DNA of 64,000 nucleotides from Ailurus styani (Eukaryota > Chordata > Mammalia > Carnivora > Ailuridae): positions 846,831 through 910,830 of the forward strand of contig LNAC01000375.1 of assembly GCA_002007465.1 (NCBI GenBank), read 5' to 3'. The notes under the pieces are model-generated. The model was given only the letters and a program-made list of their open reading frames with translations, ran no database searches and had not been told where the DNA came from. Of the stretch, positions 23,560-38,029 are shown one piece after another. The position numbers were made by a program, and so were the translations under genes. Every line of letters starts with the position of its first letter. Position 1 is the stretch's first letter.

Positions 23560-25585
23560 GTTAGGAATTGTGTTTTGGAAGGTTTTTAACTACAAATTCA
23601 ATTTTTTTTTAATAGATGAAAAACCACTCAGCTTACCAATTTCTTCTTGAGTAAATTTATACCATTTATGTCTTTCGAATAATTGGTCCAATTCATCTAG
23701 GTTGTCAAATTGATAGACACAGAATTTCCACAGTAATGCCTTATTCTCTTTTTAATGTCTGTGAGATCAGTAGTGATGCCTCTCTTTCATAGTAAGTTGA
23801 AATCCCTCTTTTATTTCGCAGCCATCTGGTAAGTGGTTTATCTCTTTTATTGGCCCTATGAAAGAGCCAGCCTATCACTTCCTTAATTTTTCTCAAATTG
23901 TCTTTAGGTCCTCAATTTCACTAATTTTTGCTCTACATTTTATTATTTTCTTCCTTCTGCTTGGATTTATTTAATATTCTCTTTTTCAATATATTCGTAG
24001 ATGGAAATTCAGTTTACTAATTTTAGACCTTTTCTTTTTCTAATATAAACATTTCAGGACAAAATTTCCTTCTAAGCATCACTTTACTGTACCCATTGTT
24101 TGCTGTTTTGTTTTTTAATTTCTATTTAGTCTAAAATATTTTGTAATTTCCCTTGAAAATTCCCTTTAGACCTCTGAATTACAGGAGTGTGAGGTTTATT
24201 TCTGAAATATTTGGGGATTTTTCAGATAGCATTCTGTTATTAACTTCTAGCTATTTTCTGAGAACATACTTAGTATGATGTCTATTCTTTAATTTTTTAA
24301 TTTTTGTTTTATAACCTAGAATATGGTTTGATTGGATAATGTTATATGTGCACTTGAGAAGAACGTATACTCTGCTTTTACTACATTGAGTGTTTTATGA
24401 ATATCAAATAGGTCAGTTTCTCTGATAGTGTTACTCAGGTCATCAATTTCCCTACTGAATTTCTGCCTCCTAGGTTCTGCCTGTTATTGAGAAATGAATG
24501 TTCATGTCTTCAACTATAATTGTGGAATTACTTATTTGTCCCTTCAAATCTACCATCTTTTGCCTCATGCATTCTGAAAGCCTATTACTAAATCTATATG
24601 TAATGAGGATAATTCTGTCTTCTTAGATAATTGATGCCTTTATGATTTTGTAATTCCCTCTTTATCTCTGATAATTCCATATCTGAATTCTAACTTGGAC
24701 TGAATATAACTACCTTTTTTTTAGATAGTATTAGGATGGCACTTATTTCTTCATCCTTTTATTTTTAACCTGCCTATTTTTATATTTTGTAACCACTTAA
24801 CTCTTGTCACTGTAGCATGAAAGCAGCCATAGGCAATATGTAAGTTAATAACTTCTATTGTTTCCTTAACATAGTTCCTGACAGGCAGTTGGCTTTAACT
24901 CTTACTTCTGTTCCACTATAGGTAATGTATGTATCTTTTGTTAGCAGTCTTCAAATTTTTCTCTTTTACCTTGTTTTTTAGCAGTACATATATGGTATGA
25001 CTAAGTGTTGACTTTTATTTTTATTTTATTTTTACTTGATGTTTTCTGATCTTCTTCTTACCTGTCACTAATTTTGTAATATTTTTGCCCATTATTTCTT
25101 CAAGTATTTACTTTGCTCTATTTTCTTTCTTCTTTAGGAATTCCAAATATGCATATGTTAGACTGCTTGATATTGACTTACAGATCTTAGACTGTTTATT
25201 GCTGATTCTTTTGTTTCTACTTTTTTCCTCTCATATCCTTTCAGATTAATTCAAATAATTTCTATTTGCCTATCTTCAAACTCTCCGATTTTTTTCCCAG
25301 TTGCTCTGAGTCTACTCATGATCCCTCAGAATTATTCTTTACTTCTATTACTATGTTATTTCTAACATTTGAATTTGGTTCTTTCTTTGAGTATTAATCT
25401 TTGTACATGATCTTGTACTTTGTCTACTTTTTCCATTAGGATTTTTAACACATTATTAATCCTTATGCTATAGTTTCAACTTATCTGCTATATGTGATTT
25501 TTGTACTAATGATTAATTTGTCTCTTCAGAATGTTTTTTCTTCCTTTTGCATGCCTCATACTTTTTTGTTTAGTGGGGGACCTGC
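23560..25585 (-). mobile_element. old L1, antisense: 5' region to N-terminal ORF2
   Basis: TTCATCTAGGTTGTCAAATTG, GATCAGTAGTGATGCCTCTC, AATTTTTGCTCTACATTTTA, ATCTACCATCTTTTGCCTCA and the later TTCTTCTTTAGGAATTCC are antisense old-L1 phrases in the expected order. All frames are broken. It lies tail to tail with the preceding sense L1. Confidence 0.82.
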
Positions 25586-25589
25586 TGTA

Positions 25590-25690
25590 TTGAACAAGGT
25601 TTAGCAAACTGTGGCCCTCAAGCCAAATCAGGTCTGCTGGCAAATCAGACTGATTTTGTATGGCCCATGACACAGAATGATTTTTCATTT
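25590..25690. mobile_element. DNA-transposon-like fragment (hAT-type), tentative
   Basis: GGTTTAGCAAACTGTGGCCC, AAGCCAAATCAGGTCTGC and TGTATGGCCCATGACACAG resemble the terminal part of an ancient mammalian DNA element. The family is not certain. Confidence 0.4.
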
Positions 25691-27512
25691 TTAAATGTTA
25701 AAAAAGACCCAAGAGAATATTAATATTGCATGACATGTGAAAATTATGAAATAAATTATAAGTAAATGAAGCCATGATATTAAAGTTATTTTCAACATAT
25801 ATAATGTATGGCTTTTAAAAAAACTCAAATATATTAGTAAATATTCTTCTTGACATTAATCTTCATATATATAATGCTCATCATCAGGTACCAGATAATA
25901 TTTTTCTTCCATCAAATTAACTTTCTCCTTCAGTATACTTATTAGCTATTCTAAAGGTTAAGTCTTAAATAATTACAGAAATCCTCCCTGGAAACTTAAT
26001 CTCCAGTAATAACTGTCATCTTCTAATATCCACATAATTGTCTTTTATTTACAGCCACAGATTATTTTAAGAAATTAAGATATTCAACTAATTCCTAAAT
26101 TTCAAAGGCTCTCTGTATCTAAAGAGATATTTGAACTCCAACCTCTAAATATTTAATCAAGATTTTGAATGATTTAAAACCTTTCATTCATTTGCGTTCA
26201 CCCAAACTCATTCAAGAATCTTATCATATTAACATACATGGATATTCTCATATTTTATCCTATAAACCCTTTTAACTACTCAGTGCATAAATAAGAAGTA
26301 CAAGATGAAACAAAACTATCGTTTTCAAGCTTTCCAATCTCTCTATAGATCTCAAAATTCTCAAGAAAATGAAAAGACTCAATGTTTTTGACATTGAAAT
26401 TGGAATGCCACATATTTTATTTCCTTCAGCAACCCTTATGTCAATTTCATTTACTAGCAAGAGCAAAGTCATCTCAGTTAGGATAAGCATTTGAACTGTC
26501 AGAGTCTGAATGATTATACTGGACGTAAGTAATTTATGTGTCAAAAAGCTCTTCTACTCAGTACCATCGACACCTATTATATGTACTATTGAAAAATATG
26601 GTTAAACTTCTCTAATGCATAGAATGATATTCAATACCAGTCACATATGAGATAAATGATAGCTCTTTAAATCTTGATGGCTAGAAGGTTATAATTTCTT
26701 AGTCTATCTCCTTCTACTTTAGCAAGAAATGTTTAGATAATACTTACAAGATATTATCATGCATGCACACATACACACACACACACATACACAAAAGTGC
26801 GTGTACATATATATATATATATTTTTTTCCTCCCTTATCTGTTTCCCAGCATCTGGCTGGCTTATACTACGTTATATTACAGAGGGGGGAAAAAAAGAAA
26901 GAAAATATACACATATTAGTTTTTGATAGAAAAAATCACCAAAAAATAATATGCATTTACAATATAGTTATCTTATAATTCTTATAAACATATACAATAT
27001 TATAAATATAATTATAATATAATTATATAAAATAATAATAGATCTGATTATATATACATATATATATAGCACCATGAGTTACTTTTGTTTTAAATTTTGA
27101 ATTTGAGATAGGAAGGTCTGCTGTATCTTGCTTCTAGGTCACCCATTTATTGTGTCATTATGATACCAGCAGGGCAGCATATCAAAAAAGCTGGTGAAAA
27201 TATTCATATGCAAATCACTTAACTTACAAATGAAAGAATCTAGTTTCTAGAGCAATAATCTGATCAGGTAGAAATGCAGAAAATTTTCCCCTTCCCTAAT
27301 TAACAGCAAATATTAGAAGATGCATGTATAAGACTGGTCAATAAAAGAATACACATAATGTTGTAAATCAGAGTTTCACTAAAGCAGAAGGGGAAAACAT
27401 GTTCTCCATCTGAGGAAGAGAAATAGAATAAAGATTATGTGCTCTATGTAAAAATACAGGTTTCACTAAGGATTATAAAATTCACCGGACATTTTATTTT
27501 ATTTTTATTTTA
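25690..27512. other. no gene seen; contains AC/TA microsatellites
   Basis: A (CA)n/(TA)n tract near 26764-26823 and AT-rich tracts around 26985-27070 are visible. Nothing else is recognisable. Confidence 0.45.
26764..26823. repeat. (CA)n/(TA)n compound microsatellite
   Basis: Interrupted CACACA and ATATAT units; the 71-codon frame at 26763-26978 is its translation. Confidence 0.85.
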
Positions 27513-27704
27513 TTTTTTTAAAGATTTTATTTATTTGACAGAGGGAGAGATGGCGAGAGAGGGAATACAAGCAGAGGGAGTGGGAGAGGGAAAAGCAGGC
27601 TTCCCGCTGAGCAGGGAGCCCAATGTGGGGCTCCATCCCAGGACCCAGGGATCATGACCTGAGCCAAAGGCAGATGCTTAATGACTGAGCCACCCAGGTG
27701 CCCC
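27513..27704 (-). mobile_element. SINEC, antisense
   Basis: AAAGATTTTATTTATTTGACAG through GGTCCTGGG-type reverse block (CCCAGGACCCAGGGATCATG) to GAGCCACCCAGGTGCCCC. The 5' part of the CT-rich block is partly replaced by GAGAGGGAATACAAGCAGAGG, a known older variant. A duplication was not clear because of the flanking T-rich sequence. Confidence 0.93.
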
Positions 27705-28264
27705 TTTTCAAGTATTTCTAATTGCATTTTTGTTTATATATTATTTGCCTTTCAGGATTTTTTAGGAGATGGAGATGGATTGGAGAATGGCTGAGTCTCA
27801 GAAAATTATGAGAAGATTTGGAACCATAAATTGTCAGAAAACAACTATCTGATTCCCATTACAGCCCGTTTCGCAAGCTGCGTCGTTCAGAAAGAACAGA
27901 GCCTGGAGTCAGGAGATTTCTTCAGTGACCCTATGTAAATATTTAAGATCAAGATGATATGATGTTAAAAGAGTTACAAATAAATATCAGCACATCACCA
28001 AAACAAATGGGGCACTGAAGAAAACATTAAGATATAGATTAGAATCAAGAATAAACACTGGAAAGATAAAAATATGCAGGTTAGAGTCAATATTAAGGTC
28101 ATTGAGATTCAGGTTCAGGGCTATCTGCATTTAACTGACAAAGTTCTGGGTGTGTGGACTGGTTGGACTTAAAAAGAAAAAAAAACAGAAAAGATGCTAG
28201 TGTCTCTATTATACCTCTAAAAATTAATGACTACCTAAGGCCTGGAACCACATAATTTATGCCT

Positions 28265-28395
28265 TATATATAACTCATATCCTTCAACAAATCTTCACAT
28301 AGCATTTACTCTGTACCAGACTCTACTGCAGAGTGAACACACAATGGCTAAGGCACAATCTACTCTTGAGGAAGCCAATATCCAGCACTGAAGAC
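28265..28395 (-). mobile_element. ancient L2/MIR-like remnant, tentative
   Basis: CAACAAATCTTCACATAGCATTTACTCTGTACCAGACTC...GAACACACAATGGCTAAG fits a degraded L2 end. Resemblance only. Confidence 0.4.
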
Positions 28396-31300
28396 TCCAT
28401 TTGCTTTCTATAATATAATCATGAGAATGATATCCCATTGCCTTTGCCACAGACTATTGATTAGAAGCAAGCCACAGGTTCTGTGCATACCCAGGGAAAG
28501 AGAATTACACAAAGTCATGAATACTAGGCAGTGGGAATAACTGGAGGTTACCTTAGATTTTGTACATCACAAAAACTGTTTACGTAAGTAGAAACGCAAA
28601 TCAAAAGTGTAAGATCTAGACAAACACGACTAAAATAAAAACTGTAGACAAGAGGTAACTAATTTGCTCTATGGAGAACAAATGAAAGGAGAAATCATGA
28701 ATATCAACTTAGAGAAGTTGGTATCTGAGGTAACTATTCCAAACTGAATAGTAATCTGACAAGAAGAGAGCCAAGAAATTCTAAGAAAGTAAACATTATG
28801 CAGAGTAACGCCAAATTTAAATACAATGACATAAGTGGGATAAGTACCTTTAAAAAGTGAAATATCAGATGCCAAGGAATAGAATATCAAGCTGAAGAAA
28901 AGGGTTAGGTCATGAAAGATTTGTTATAGCTTTGTAAGATTGAATTTCATTTAAAAATCATAGCTCCATTAAGTAGTCATTTTCGAGCACATTATCAATC
29001 CAAGGTTGGATCAGAATCTAAGAAAGAAAGGAGGGGAGATAAAGAGGCAAAAACATTCAGAAAAACACCCCAAGTTTATTCCTATGTGTATCTTGCTCCA
29101 CTACTACTAAAAATCATTGCATTTATGTGGCTTATGGTAGAGATGTGTCACGCTTAGTTTTTTATACTTGATAGTTATTCTGGCAGTAAGGTAAATATAT
29201 GTTGGATAATAAAAGATGGTAGAAAATTATGATGTCTAAAATGAACATCATGGCCATAACAATGAAGTGAAGAGTGTAGCTTAAGAGATACCTAGTAAGT
29301 GTGTAGAATACGCCAAATGATTGTTCAAAATCAGAAGAGAGTGAGGAAATAGTCAGGGTTAATTTCTCTAATTCTGCCATTGGTAGCTGTGATGATAGCA
29401 ATTACCAACTAACTGAGAAAACAATGGAACAACAGGATTGGTGGTAAAAGTTAATACCACTTTTCAAGATATTGATTGTAAACTGTCTATAGTAGAGCAA
29501 ATTATAAGAATGATCCCCAATGACTTGCTCTTGGATAACCTCATCCTCTTTGAGTGTGGTTGGAACCTCTGAATTAGATGAGATAGTCCCGTGACTATGT
29601 TATATCACATAGGAAAAGAAAGATGCATACCCTTTACAAGAAGAGTACTCTGGATGATGGTAGAAGGGGACGTCAAAAAAATGTGAAATATAAAGAGGAC
29701 TTAATGCTAACTTAAGGAGAAGATAGTGTATAGCAGTCTATGTGGAAAATATGAGAAGGTATGACCTTGGTAATGTGAGAGGCAGAAAGAGGGTACAGTG
29801 TTTTGAGTAAAAGCTGGGCAGATGTGATGATTTTCAAAATAATTTTCAAGTTTGACTGCATTTGACTATAATATTACAAATGGTTATAGAAGGATTTCAA
29901 GTCAAGGGCACATGCACATAGTCAATAAATTGGAATTGTCAAAAATTCATTAAGTTACAAAATTGAGAGGAAAAATTCTGAGTTATCAAATCAGAATCAA
30001 CTCATGCCCCTCCATCAAAAAAACAATATTGTCAAGTACACAGTTGAAACAAATAAATGGAAGGACTTGGCCTTTTTAAAGGTCAAAAAATAACAAGCAG
30101 CTCTACACTAATTGATATTGGTGTGTTCATTGTAAATGGCAGGGAGTGGAGGAAGAAATCAATGATGAGCAGTCTGGGAGAAACTTCCGAAACAGATATG
30201 TCAAAAGAGATGACAAGACTTAGCACTGAAAGATGTATAAAGGGTGAATAAGAATAGGGGAACTTTGACTGTTTGCTTAGTACATGGGTGTTTTCTGATT
30301 AAATGCAAAAGCAGAAGGTGGGAGAAAGTAGAATTTTGTCTACAAAATGAGGAAAAGGTTTTACTTTTTTATGTTAATATACTGTGTATCAGCTATCTTT
30401 GTAAGAATGAAGTCAAATTATAGTACCGAATTTCTATGAGGACTAGTAAAGAATATTGACAAGGAAGAGTAGGTAAAAATAGAAAAATTAAGGACTTTAG
30501 AATCAGTTAACCCAAGGCAGGATCCTAGTCATTTCTAAGATTTGTGAAATTTTGGCAGCTATATAAAAATGTCTATGCTCTAATTTCTTCTATAATACAT
30601 GGCTCTCATTTTTGTAATATAGATAAGGAAGTATAAAGTAGTTTATTTGATGATAATGAGTAAGTACTTGGTAAATATTTTGATTTTTTTAGAATGATGG
30701 AAGGGTAACAGAAGGACATTTCTATTGAACACTATGGTATAGGGTCTGTGTCTGCACTGCCCTGATCATGATTCTTTAATATAATTTCACAGCCGGGAGC
30801 TGGTGGTTAATGATTTAAGGATTTACATAGAGTCCAAATTTTATGTTCCTTTCTTTAACACTTCTTACGTTAACAAGGAAACTAGAGAGATGTGATAAGT
30901 AAAAACTAGATGATGAAGATGAGATGAAGAAAATCCCAGTTTTAAAAGAGGACTGTGCACATGCATACACAACAACACAACCCATTGTTAGAGACTTCTG
31001 TCTTCAAGGAATTGTTCTCTTACTCTATTAATTATTATTTTATAATTATAACTTATCACTTATAATTATTAACTTACATCTTTCAGGGACAATATCTGGA
31101 GCACTTTACATGAATACAAACATCACCAACTACTGAAATGTCAGTTTAAGAGAAAAATGTATAATGCATATAGCAATTTGCTATCTATTTAGAGATGCCA
31201 GATGAAGAATATTTTTAAGAAGAAAAGTAAGAGAAATCATTTTCATCAAGCTATTCTCAGCTCTAAGTCCTAGAGATTTTATGAGAAAAAATACTGTTCT

Positions 31301-31779
31301 ATAAAATAGTGAAATGAAACATAATTTAACTTGTCATATGAGAGTGAAAATAATGAGTAATTTTCACATTGAACATTAAAAATGCAAACCCTGAGAGAAA
31401 TTTTCAATATAACATTTTAGCAAATTCTGAAATTCATGTTCCATTTCATTTCTAGTCATTTTCAGGAAAGATAATAATACAAACCAAGACAAACCACACT
31501 CCAGTTTTAAAGTCCCAGGCTGTAAATGAAATACCTCGAACGACCAACAGCATTTTGCTAAATGCAAAACAAATACATCATATTGCAGAGATTCTCCATT
31601 TTGGGCTGTGATCATCTGTCAATGACACGAAGTAACTTAGACAACCTTAGGATAGGTATAATATGTGTATTAAAAGTATTGCTGGTTCTGGAGTATTATT
31701 TTCTTTATTATTTTATTATTAAAGCATCATGAAAATAGGCAAATACATGATTTTCAAATTTTGGAGTACACCAAAATTA

Positions 31780-31945
31780 ATAATAATAACAGCAACTAGT
31801 ATAGCTAACATATTGAATGGTTAATAGGTAAATTAGTTACATAATTTGTACAATAACCTTACTAGATAACACTATTATCTTCATTTTTATAGGTAAAGAG
31901 GTTGTGGTTTGCTCACTTAGGACAGAGGCCCAGTCATCTGTATTT
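31780..31945 (-). mobile_element. MIR-like remnant, antisense, tentative
   Basis: AATAATAACAGCAACTAGTATAGCTAAC... CAATAACCTTACTAGATAACACTATTATCTTC ... TATAGGTAAAGAGG follows the reversed MIR core with strong decay. Confidence 0.5.
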
Positions 31946-34900
31946 TCATTAAGATTCCTAGGTGGCATGGATGCATATCACATTTTCAGAAGTGACCTAA
32001 ATTGTGTTTTGTACTGAAATTAAAAATGTACTGTCATGAAAGCCTTAACACTTCAAGACCTCAAATGTGAATTTTCTGTGCACATGGAAACTCTGATTAT
32101 CTTATACTATAAGTTTGGCCAACTTGTGATCTAAAAACTTTCCAATTCATTGGGTTTTCAAGCTTCTGGATACATTATCTAGAAATAAGTTGAATTACTT
32201 TTAGAGAGCAAAATATCTTAATTAGGAAATTCCAGGAATCTTTTTACCTCCAACAGATTGACGTTTTCTAGTGATTTAGCTAGTCTTACACACTGTATAT
32301 GCATGGATCTGAAATCAGATACATAATGCACCTTTTCTTTACAATAGGATGTATAATGTTTAATTTTCACTCTGTAATTAAGTCAATATATCAACAAAAC
32401 ACATAAATGTTCACTTACACAAAATATTAAGTAGCTAATTAAAATTTAATCAATAAAGAGTAGTTAAGTGTCATATATTAAAAGAGCCAACTAAATTCTG
32501 TCTCACCAGATTCGGATAATTCAATAAGATGCCAGTCTTAACCTGTGGCTTTAAGTTTAGCAGGTCTACTGCCTTGAATCCTCAGTCCTTGAGGACATGC
32601 GCTATTTAAACCCTTTCAATATGCAATATTTTCTTCTGCCTTCTGGCTTACATTCTTACTGAGAAACACTCTTAGTGGGATCTTGACCTGGCAATTAAAA
32701 CAAGAAAAATATGGGAAAAATATATTTTCAGTTTTCGTTTCCAAATCTAGTCTTCTCTTTGCACACACTGCCCCCCGCCCGCATAGCTCTATCTCTGCCA
32801 CACACAAAACCACATGGTGAACCTCATGGATGTTTCAGCTGCTCTTTAGGCACTTGAAAACAAATGGAAAATATAAGCAAGTGTACAATAATAATGAATT
32901 ATTTACAAAATTCAAGTTAAAGTGGACACATACCTTTATTTTTTATCACAATGACTTAATTACATATGTGTGTCATAATTACATATATATATATGCCATT
33001 TGAAGGAAACGGAAATAATTGTCAGGAATTCTTTTTTTTTTTCCTTCAAACATCACAACATGCCAAATAGAGTACTGAGAAGCACATATTCCATAGAGAA
33101 TTTCATAATTGAAATTTTAAATACATATACATTCTCAAGAGAGTTTTATCTTATATTACCATTTTAAAAAGTGTTATGGGAGTAAACCATAGTATCACAG
33201 AGTGTTAAAACTTAGTGGAAGCTTCAAGAACATCTTATGGAAACTGTCAGGGTAGGGATTAAAAAACTTGAGGCCATTACAAAACTAGTGAACTGCAGCA
33301 GAATCTAACCCTCTACTATTTAGGTTTCCTGACACATCTGGATTTACTCTATTCAATGTGCCATTTTTTCTGTTTTCCTAAGGTTAAAGACGGCAATAAC
33401 ATACCCAAATCTATTGCTTGGACAACTACAACTATCTTCTAAGAGTTATCTCTGGTTTGATTCTTGATATGTATAAAATAGATTGGTGGGGACAACCTAA
33501 TTTTCAAATTTCAGGGAGAACATTTGGGTAACCTAGGTTAGATTATGCACCTGTCCCTGATTTTAGACAGTAGCTACTAGACTACATTTACATGGTATGC
33601 GACAATGAGTAAACGTTTAAAACTTTTCACTTTGTGTAATACACCTCTCTAATGATTTGTGCGTCTTAGTGTGTTTAATTATTACATAAACCTGTGAAGT
33701 TGGTGCTATTTTTATTCCTTTAAAGAAAATTGTGATACAGACTAAAAATATTAAATACCTGCTCTTCCTTTTTGAAGAAAATATCCCTGTCAAAGAAAGG
33801 AAAAGATTCTGAATTTAAGAGGTTATTTGTATTTAGACCATGTCAATAAGAGTATATACTGACACCATCAGCCACTTATTCTGAAGGCCAATTCAGCCAT
33901 CTGGGTGGAAGATATCAATAATGTAGGAAGTGGTCATTATTTCAGCCTCAAATACCTAGATAATTTGAATCTGAATAGTCTCAGACTTGACCTTTGCTTT
34001 ACGTGAGGGATTGACATGAGACCATTTTGAAGTTACATTCTCGTTCCAAGTTATATAGTTAATTGCAACAGAATGGTTGAAAATGCTTTTTCTATGTTTT
34101 GAGTTTACAGAATTTGAGGTTTTAAGGAAAGCGATCTGTGAGAGAATATATATAAAAATAATCTATATCTAAAAAGAAAAAAAGTGTAGTAATAATTCAC
34201 TAGTAATAATTCAAAGGGGCAGTCAATGCCTCAAAAAATGACTGGGAAGTTTTCAGAGCCTCTTCTGAAAGTGTAATGGCTAGGAGCAAGTAATAATGTA
34301 TAAATCTACTATGTTATCCCATCTCTAGAGCATGGGACTGAGGGTAAATGAGTGACCTGCAAATATTCTTTATCATAATGGAGGTTCTGCGCTTTGCTAG
34401 AGACTGTTGTTTTTACACATGAGATTTGATGGAGACTGTCAGCAGCTGACATACCATTGGTGGTTTTACCTTTTATATAAATTAGCAGGTAACAAATATA
34501 CAATTTAATCAGTATATTTTCATAGCCTATGAATACCACAAAGAGAAGGTCATGTTCCCCTGAACAGATAAAAGTGAACTGCAGTTGGAGGGGGAGGGTG
34601 TCTTAGTTGATCTATTACTTAAGCAGATGAAAAACTTTTATGATAATAAAACTGCATTCAAGGATTCCATCCTAAGTAAATTATGCCTACTGCAACAAAC
34701 TAAGCAGAGTGAAAAGAACTGTGATTCATTTAGAAGCTGAGAAACTTTCCAACAGCCTGAATTTCGAACTGGCTATTATAAATACAATTTCTAACTTTTG
34801 TTTGTTTGTTTGCTTTAGGCACACTTTTAATAAAGCAAGACAAGATTTTCATTAATCTCTATTTACTGTCAGTGACTAATGAAACAATTTTAAGATGCAA

Positions 34901-37714
34901 TATGTGCATTTTAATTTTAATTTTATTTTATTTTCATTTATTTGTATTTCTCATTGTACAGTTGACTTTTAAAATTTTTGTTTTATTTTTAATTGAAGTA
35001 TAGTTGAGTCTGCATTTTTAAAGTTATCTCTGTTCAAACAGATTTTTGTCATTGTTTAAGATCACTCCAAAGGTTTTCTGCTATCAGAAATACCTATATA
35101 TATTTGATTAAGATTTATGTACTTTATGGATGTTATACCTTAATTAAAAAATTACATAATAACTTGAAGAACCACTTACAAGGAGAAACAGACAAATCCA
35201 CAATTATGACAAGACATTTTACATAACTCTCTCAGGAACTGATAGAACAAGTAGATTTTAGAAATCAGTGAAGATGTATAATATATGAATGACACGATCA
35301 ACAAACTTGATCTAATGGGTGGAACACTGCACCTAACCACTGAAGAACATGTATTCTCTTCAAGCTCACATTGACATTTACTTATCTGGCTACATGCTGA
35401 TCCATAAAGCAAGTCTCAAAAAATTTCAAAGAATTAAACTCATTTAGAATATATTTGATTATAAGACAATTATGGTAGAGAGCAACTTTTGCTCTCATTT
35501 CTCAATGAGAAACCCACAGTTAACTTAATATGAACAAAATGACAAAATTTACAAAATTGACCTATTCCTGACCTCAAGTGAAGAATAAGGAGGCAGCAGA
35601 AAGGGAGAGAAGCCTAAAACTGCCTATGTTAAAGCTCTGCCTTCTTCTGAAAGAGCTACCTTAAGTAGCTCTTAAGTAGCCTTGCCTCAAGTTCCCTGAC
35701 TCTGCTACAAAGAAAGTGTAAGACAAGATAATGACTTGGATTTCTCCCAGTTCTATTATTTTCTCTTACATAAAAATTAACATTTTGGTAAAAAATACAG
35801 CTGAAATTTGCTACTTTTTTTATTATATTGGGTTTCTGTTGGCATTTTTCAGAAAGAATTATGTAGCTGACACAATGCCAAATTGCCACCTTTTAAATGA
35901 TTCTTTGAAAAATATCTGCAGAAGTACTACAGTAATAATTAATATGAAGTAGTCCATTAACTGTATTTTTCAGTGTTGCTATTTACCAGTTCTTTCCGTT
36001 TCATAATTAGCCAACAAAACAGAACATTAGGGAAAAAGAAAGAGGGAGAAAATATTATGAACCAGTACAAAAACACTGTCACTGACAAAATAATATACCA
36101 CGTTCTCTTGGTTCTCTAACAAAATAATATTACCACATTCTCTTGATTCTATTTTCATGGATTGTCTTCTAACTGTGATTTGCAGAGGATAACTCTTACA
36201 GAATTAAATCCTAAGTTTGGGTCTCTGACCTGCCCTGCCCTTCCTTCTGTTCCCTTCTCATCTGTCTCTCTGTTTCTCTCTCTCCCCTCCCCCACATACA
36301 CACGTGCATGTGCACAAAACCATAAGGACAATTTGAAAAAAAATTTCAGCACTAAGTACCAAATGAAAAATGTAAGAAAGTAAATGTAAAATAATAACAA
36401 ATCCTTTTCATCTCTGTACTCTCTATTTAAAGTATTAAAAATTAGAAACATGTAAACAAGTGTGATATGGCCACACAGTGAGTCTGTGGCTATATAAAAA
36501 TCTAAAATAAAATACTACTGTTTTAAGAACCTGTTACAGTAACTTGGAATTACTTCAGAAAGAGTGGGTTACTGGGCCTTACCGCAAAGCATATATAATT
36601 TGAAGGTTTACTTATTTGTACATTTAGCTTCATAAGAGAAAGAAACACAGAACACATTCTTGATTGATCCAACATCTGATATAAAATGGAAATAAATGAC
36701 TCATCTGCAAATCTGAAAGGAAAACCAAAATGATGAAAATAATTCTCTTAGCTAGCAAGGTTTGTTAAGTTTTGACAGTTTCCTGGATTTGAAACTTCTG
36801 ATGAAGAACAGATCTCTTGATTTTATGAAGTGGAAGAATCTAATGCAGGTTGGTGGCCCTTGCCCCTGCTTTCTGAAGAGACAAAGGAAAGCAAATAGAG
36901 CAAAAGGAGTTTAATCTGGAAAATTTCCCAGGTTGCCACTTTAGCTACTCTTTCTTCAGGTCTAGTTCCCGATTCATAATGGGAATTACTACACCACACA
37001 AAGACATACGGAGTGTCTGAAAATAAAGAATAAAATGTAATTTAATTGCACTAGAGTAAAATAAAATCTAATAAACTAAATGGCACCATTTGTTTCACTG
37101 TTTATATACTGTAAAGCATAGTTTCATTTTTCATTCTGATCTTTTGATTGTTATACTAACTTTTTTAATGTCACAGTTCCTCTTTTCCAGTTATTTGCTT
37201 TTGATGAAAAAATATTTAAAATATTATTTCAATTTTAAAATATAATTGAATACATGTATTTAGAAACATAAGCATTTTGACAAAGTGTAGTACTATAAAT
37301 TAGTTGACAGAAATTGATTTTTTGTTCATTATGAACCCTTTGAAAATAATTTCCATCATATTCCAAAGAATGATGTAGATGTAATGCTAGTATGAATAAA
37401 ACAGGTAGAAAAGTACACCAAATCCTAAAGAGAAGTTAATACAAGGGTGAATTCGTGGGGGCAAAAATGTTTTTAAAATTTTCTTAAAATATGTATGATG
37501 ATAAATTTCAGAGATATTATGACATATCTCTTCACCTGAGATCCACATGTTCTGGAGAAAGAATTTGTGGTGCATCTCTCTCAAGTAGAAAAAAATGGTT
37601 TTCGTTTTGCATATTCTTTTGCTTACACTGGGAGCAAATATACAGGAAATTATCATAAGCGTTGTGAACACAAAGAACTTTGGCATATTAATAATTAAAA
37701 AATAGAAGATTCTG

Positions 37715-37902
37715 CGGGCGCCTGGGTGGCAGAGTGGGTTAAAGCCTCTGCCTTCAGCTCAGGTCATGATCTCAGGGTCCTGGGATCAAGCCCCTCATCA
37801 GGCTTTCTGCTCAGCAGGGAGCCTGCTTCCCCCTCTCCCTCTGCCTGCCTCTCTGCCTATTTGTGATCTCTCTCTCTGTCAAATAAATAAATAAAATATT
37901 TT
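37715..37902 (+). mobile_element. SINEC with 18-base target-site duplication
   Basis: GGGCGCCTGGGTGGCAGAGTGG through CTGTCAAATAAATAAATAAAATA. The duplication AAAAAATAGAAGATTCTG lies at about 37697-37714 and 37903-37920 with no visible mismatch, so the insertion is fairly young. Confidence 0.96.
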
Positions 37903-38029
37903 AAAAAATAGAAGATTCTGTTTGCTCAGAATCTACATAAATATATATATTTCATTTTTACCACCTCAATTATGGCTTTCTTTGATGAAAAATGCATTTT
38001 ATGGATAAAATTGGCCTACCCGTTTGGGT

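Larger units (their letters stand above)
27705..37714. other. 10 kb without young SINE or L1; no gene seen
   Basis: Open frames here are all 99 codons or shorter and share no domain. Only ancient MIR/L2-like remnants are guessed (28270-28390 and 31780-31945) and a short antisense L1-like scrap near 34940-35010 (AATTGAAGTATAGTTGAG). The rest is unassigned AT-rich sequence. Confidence 0.45.
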
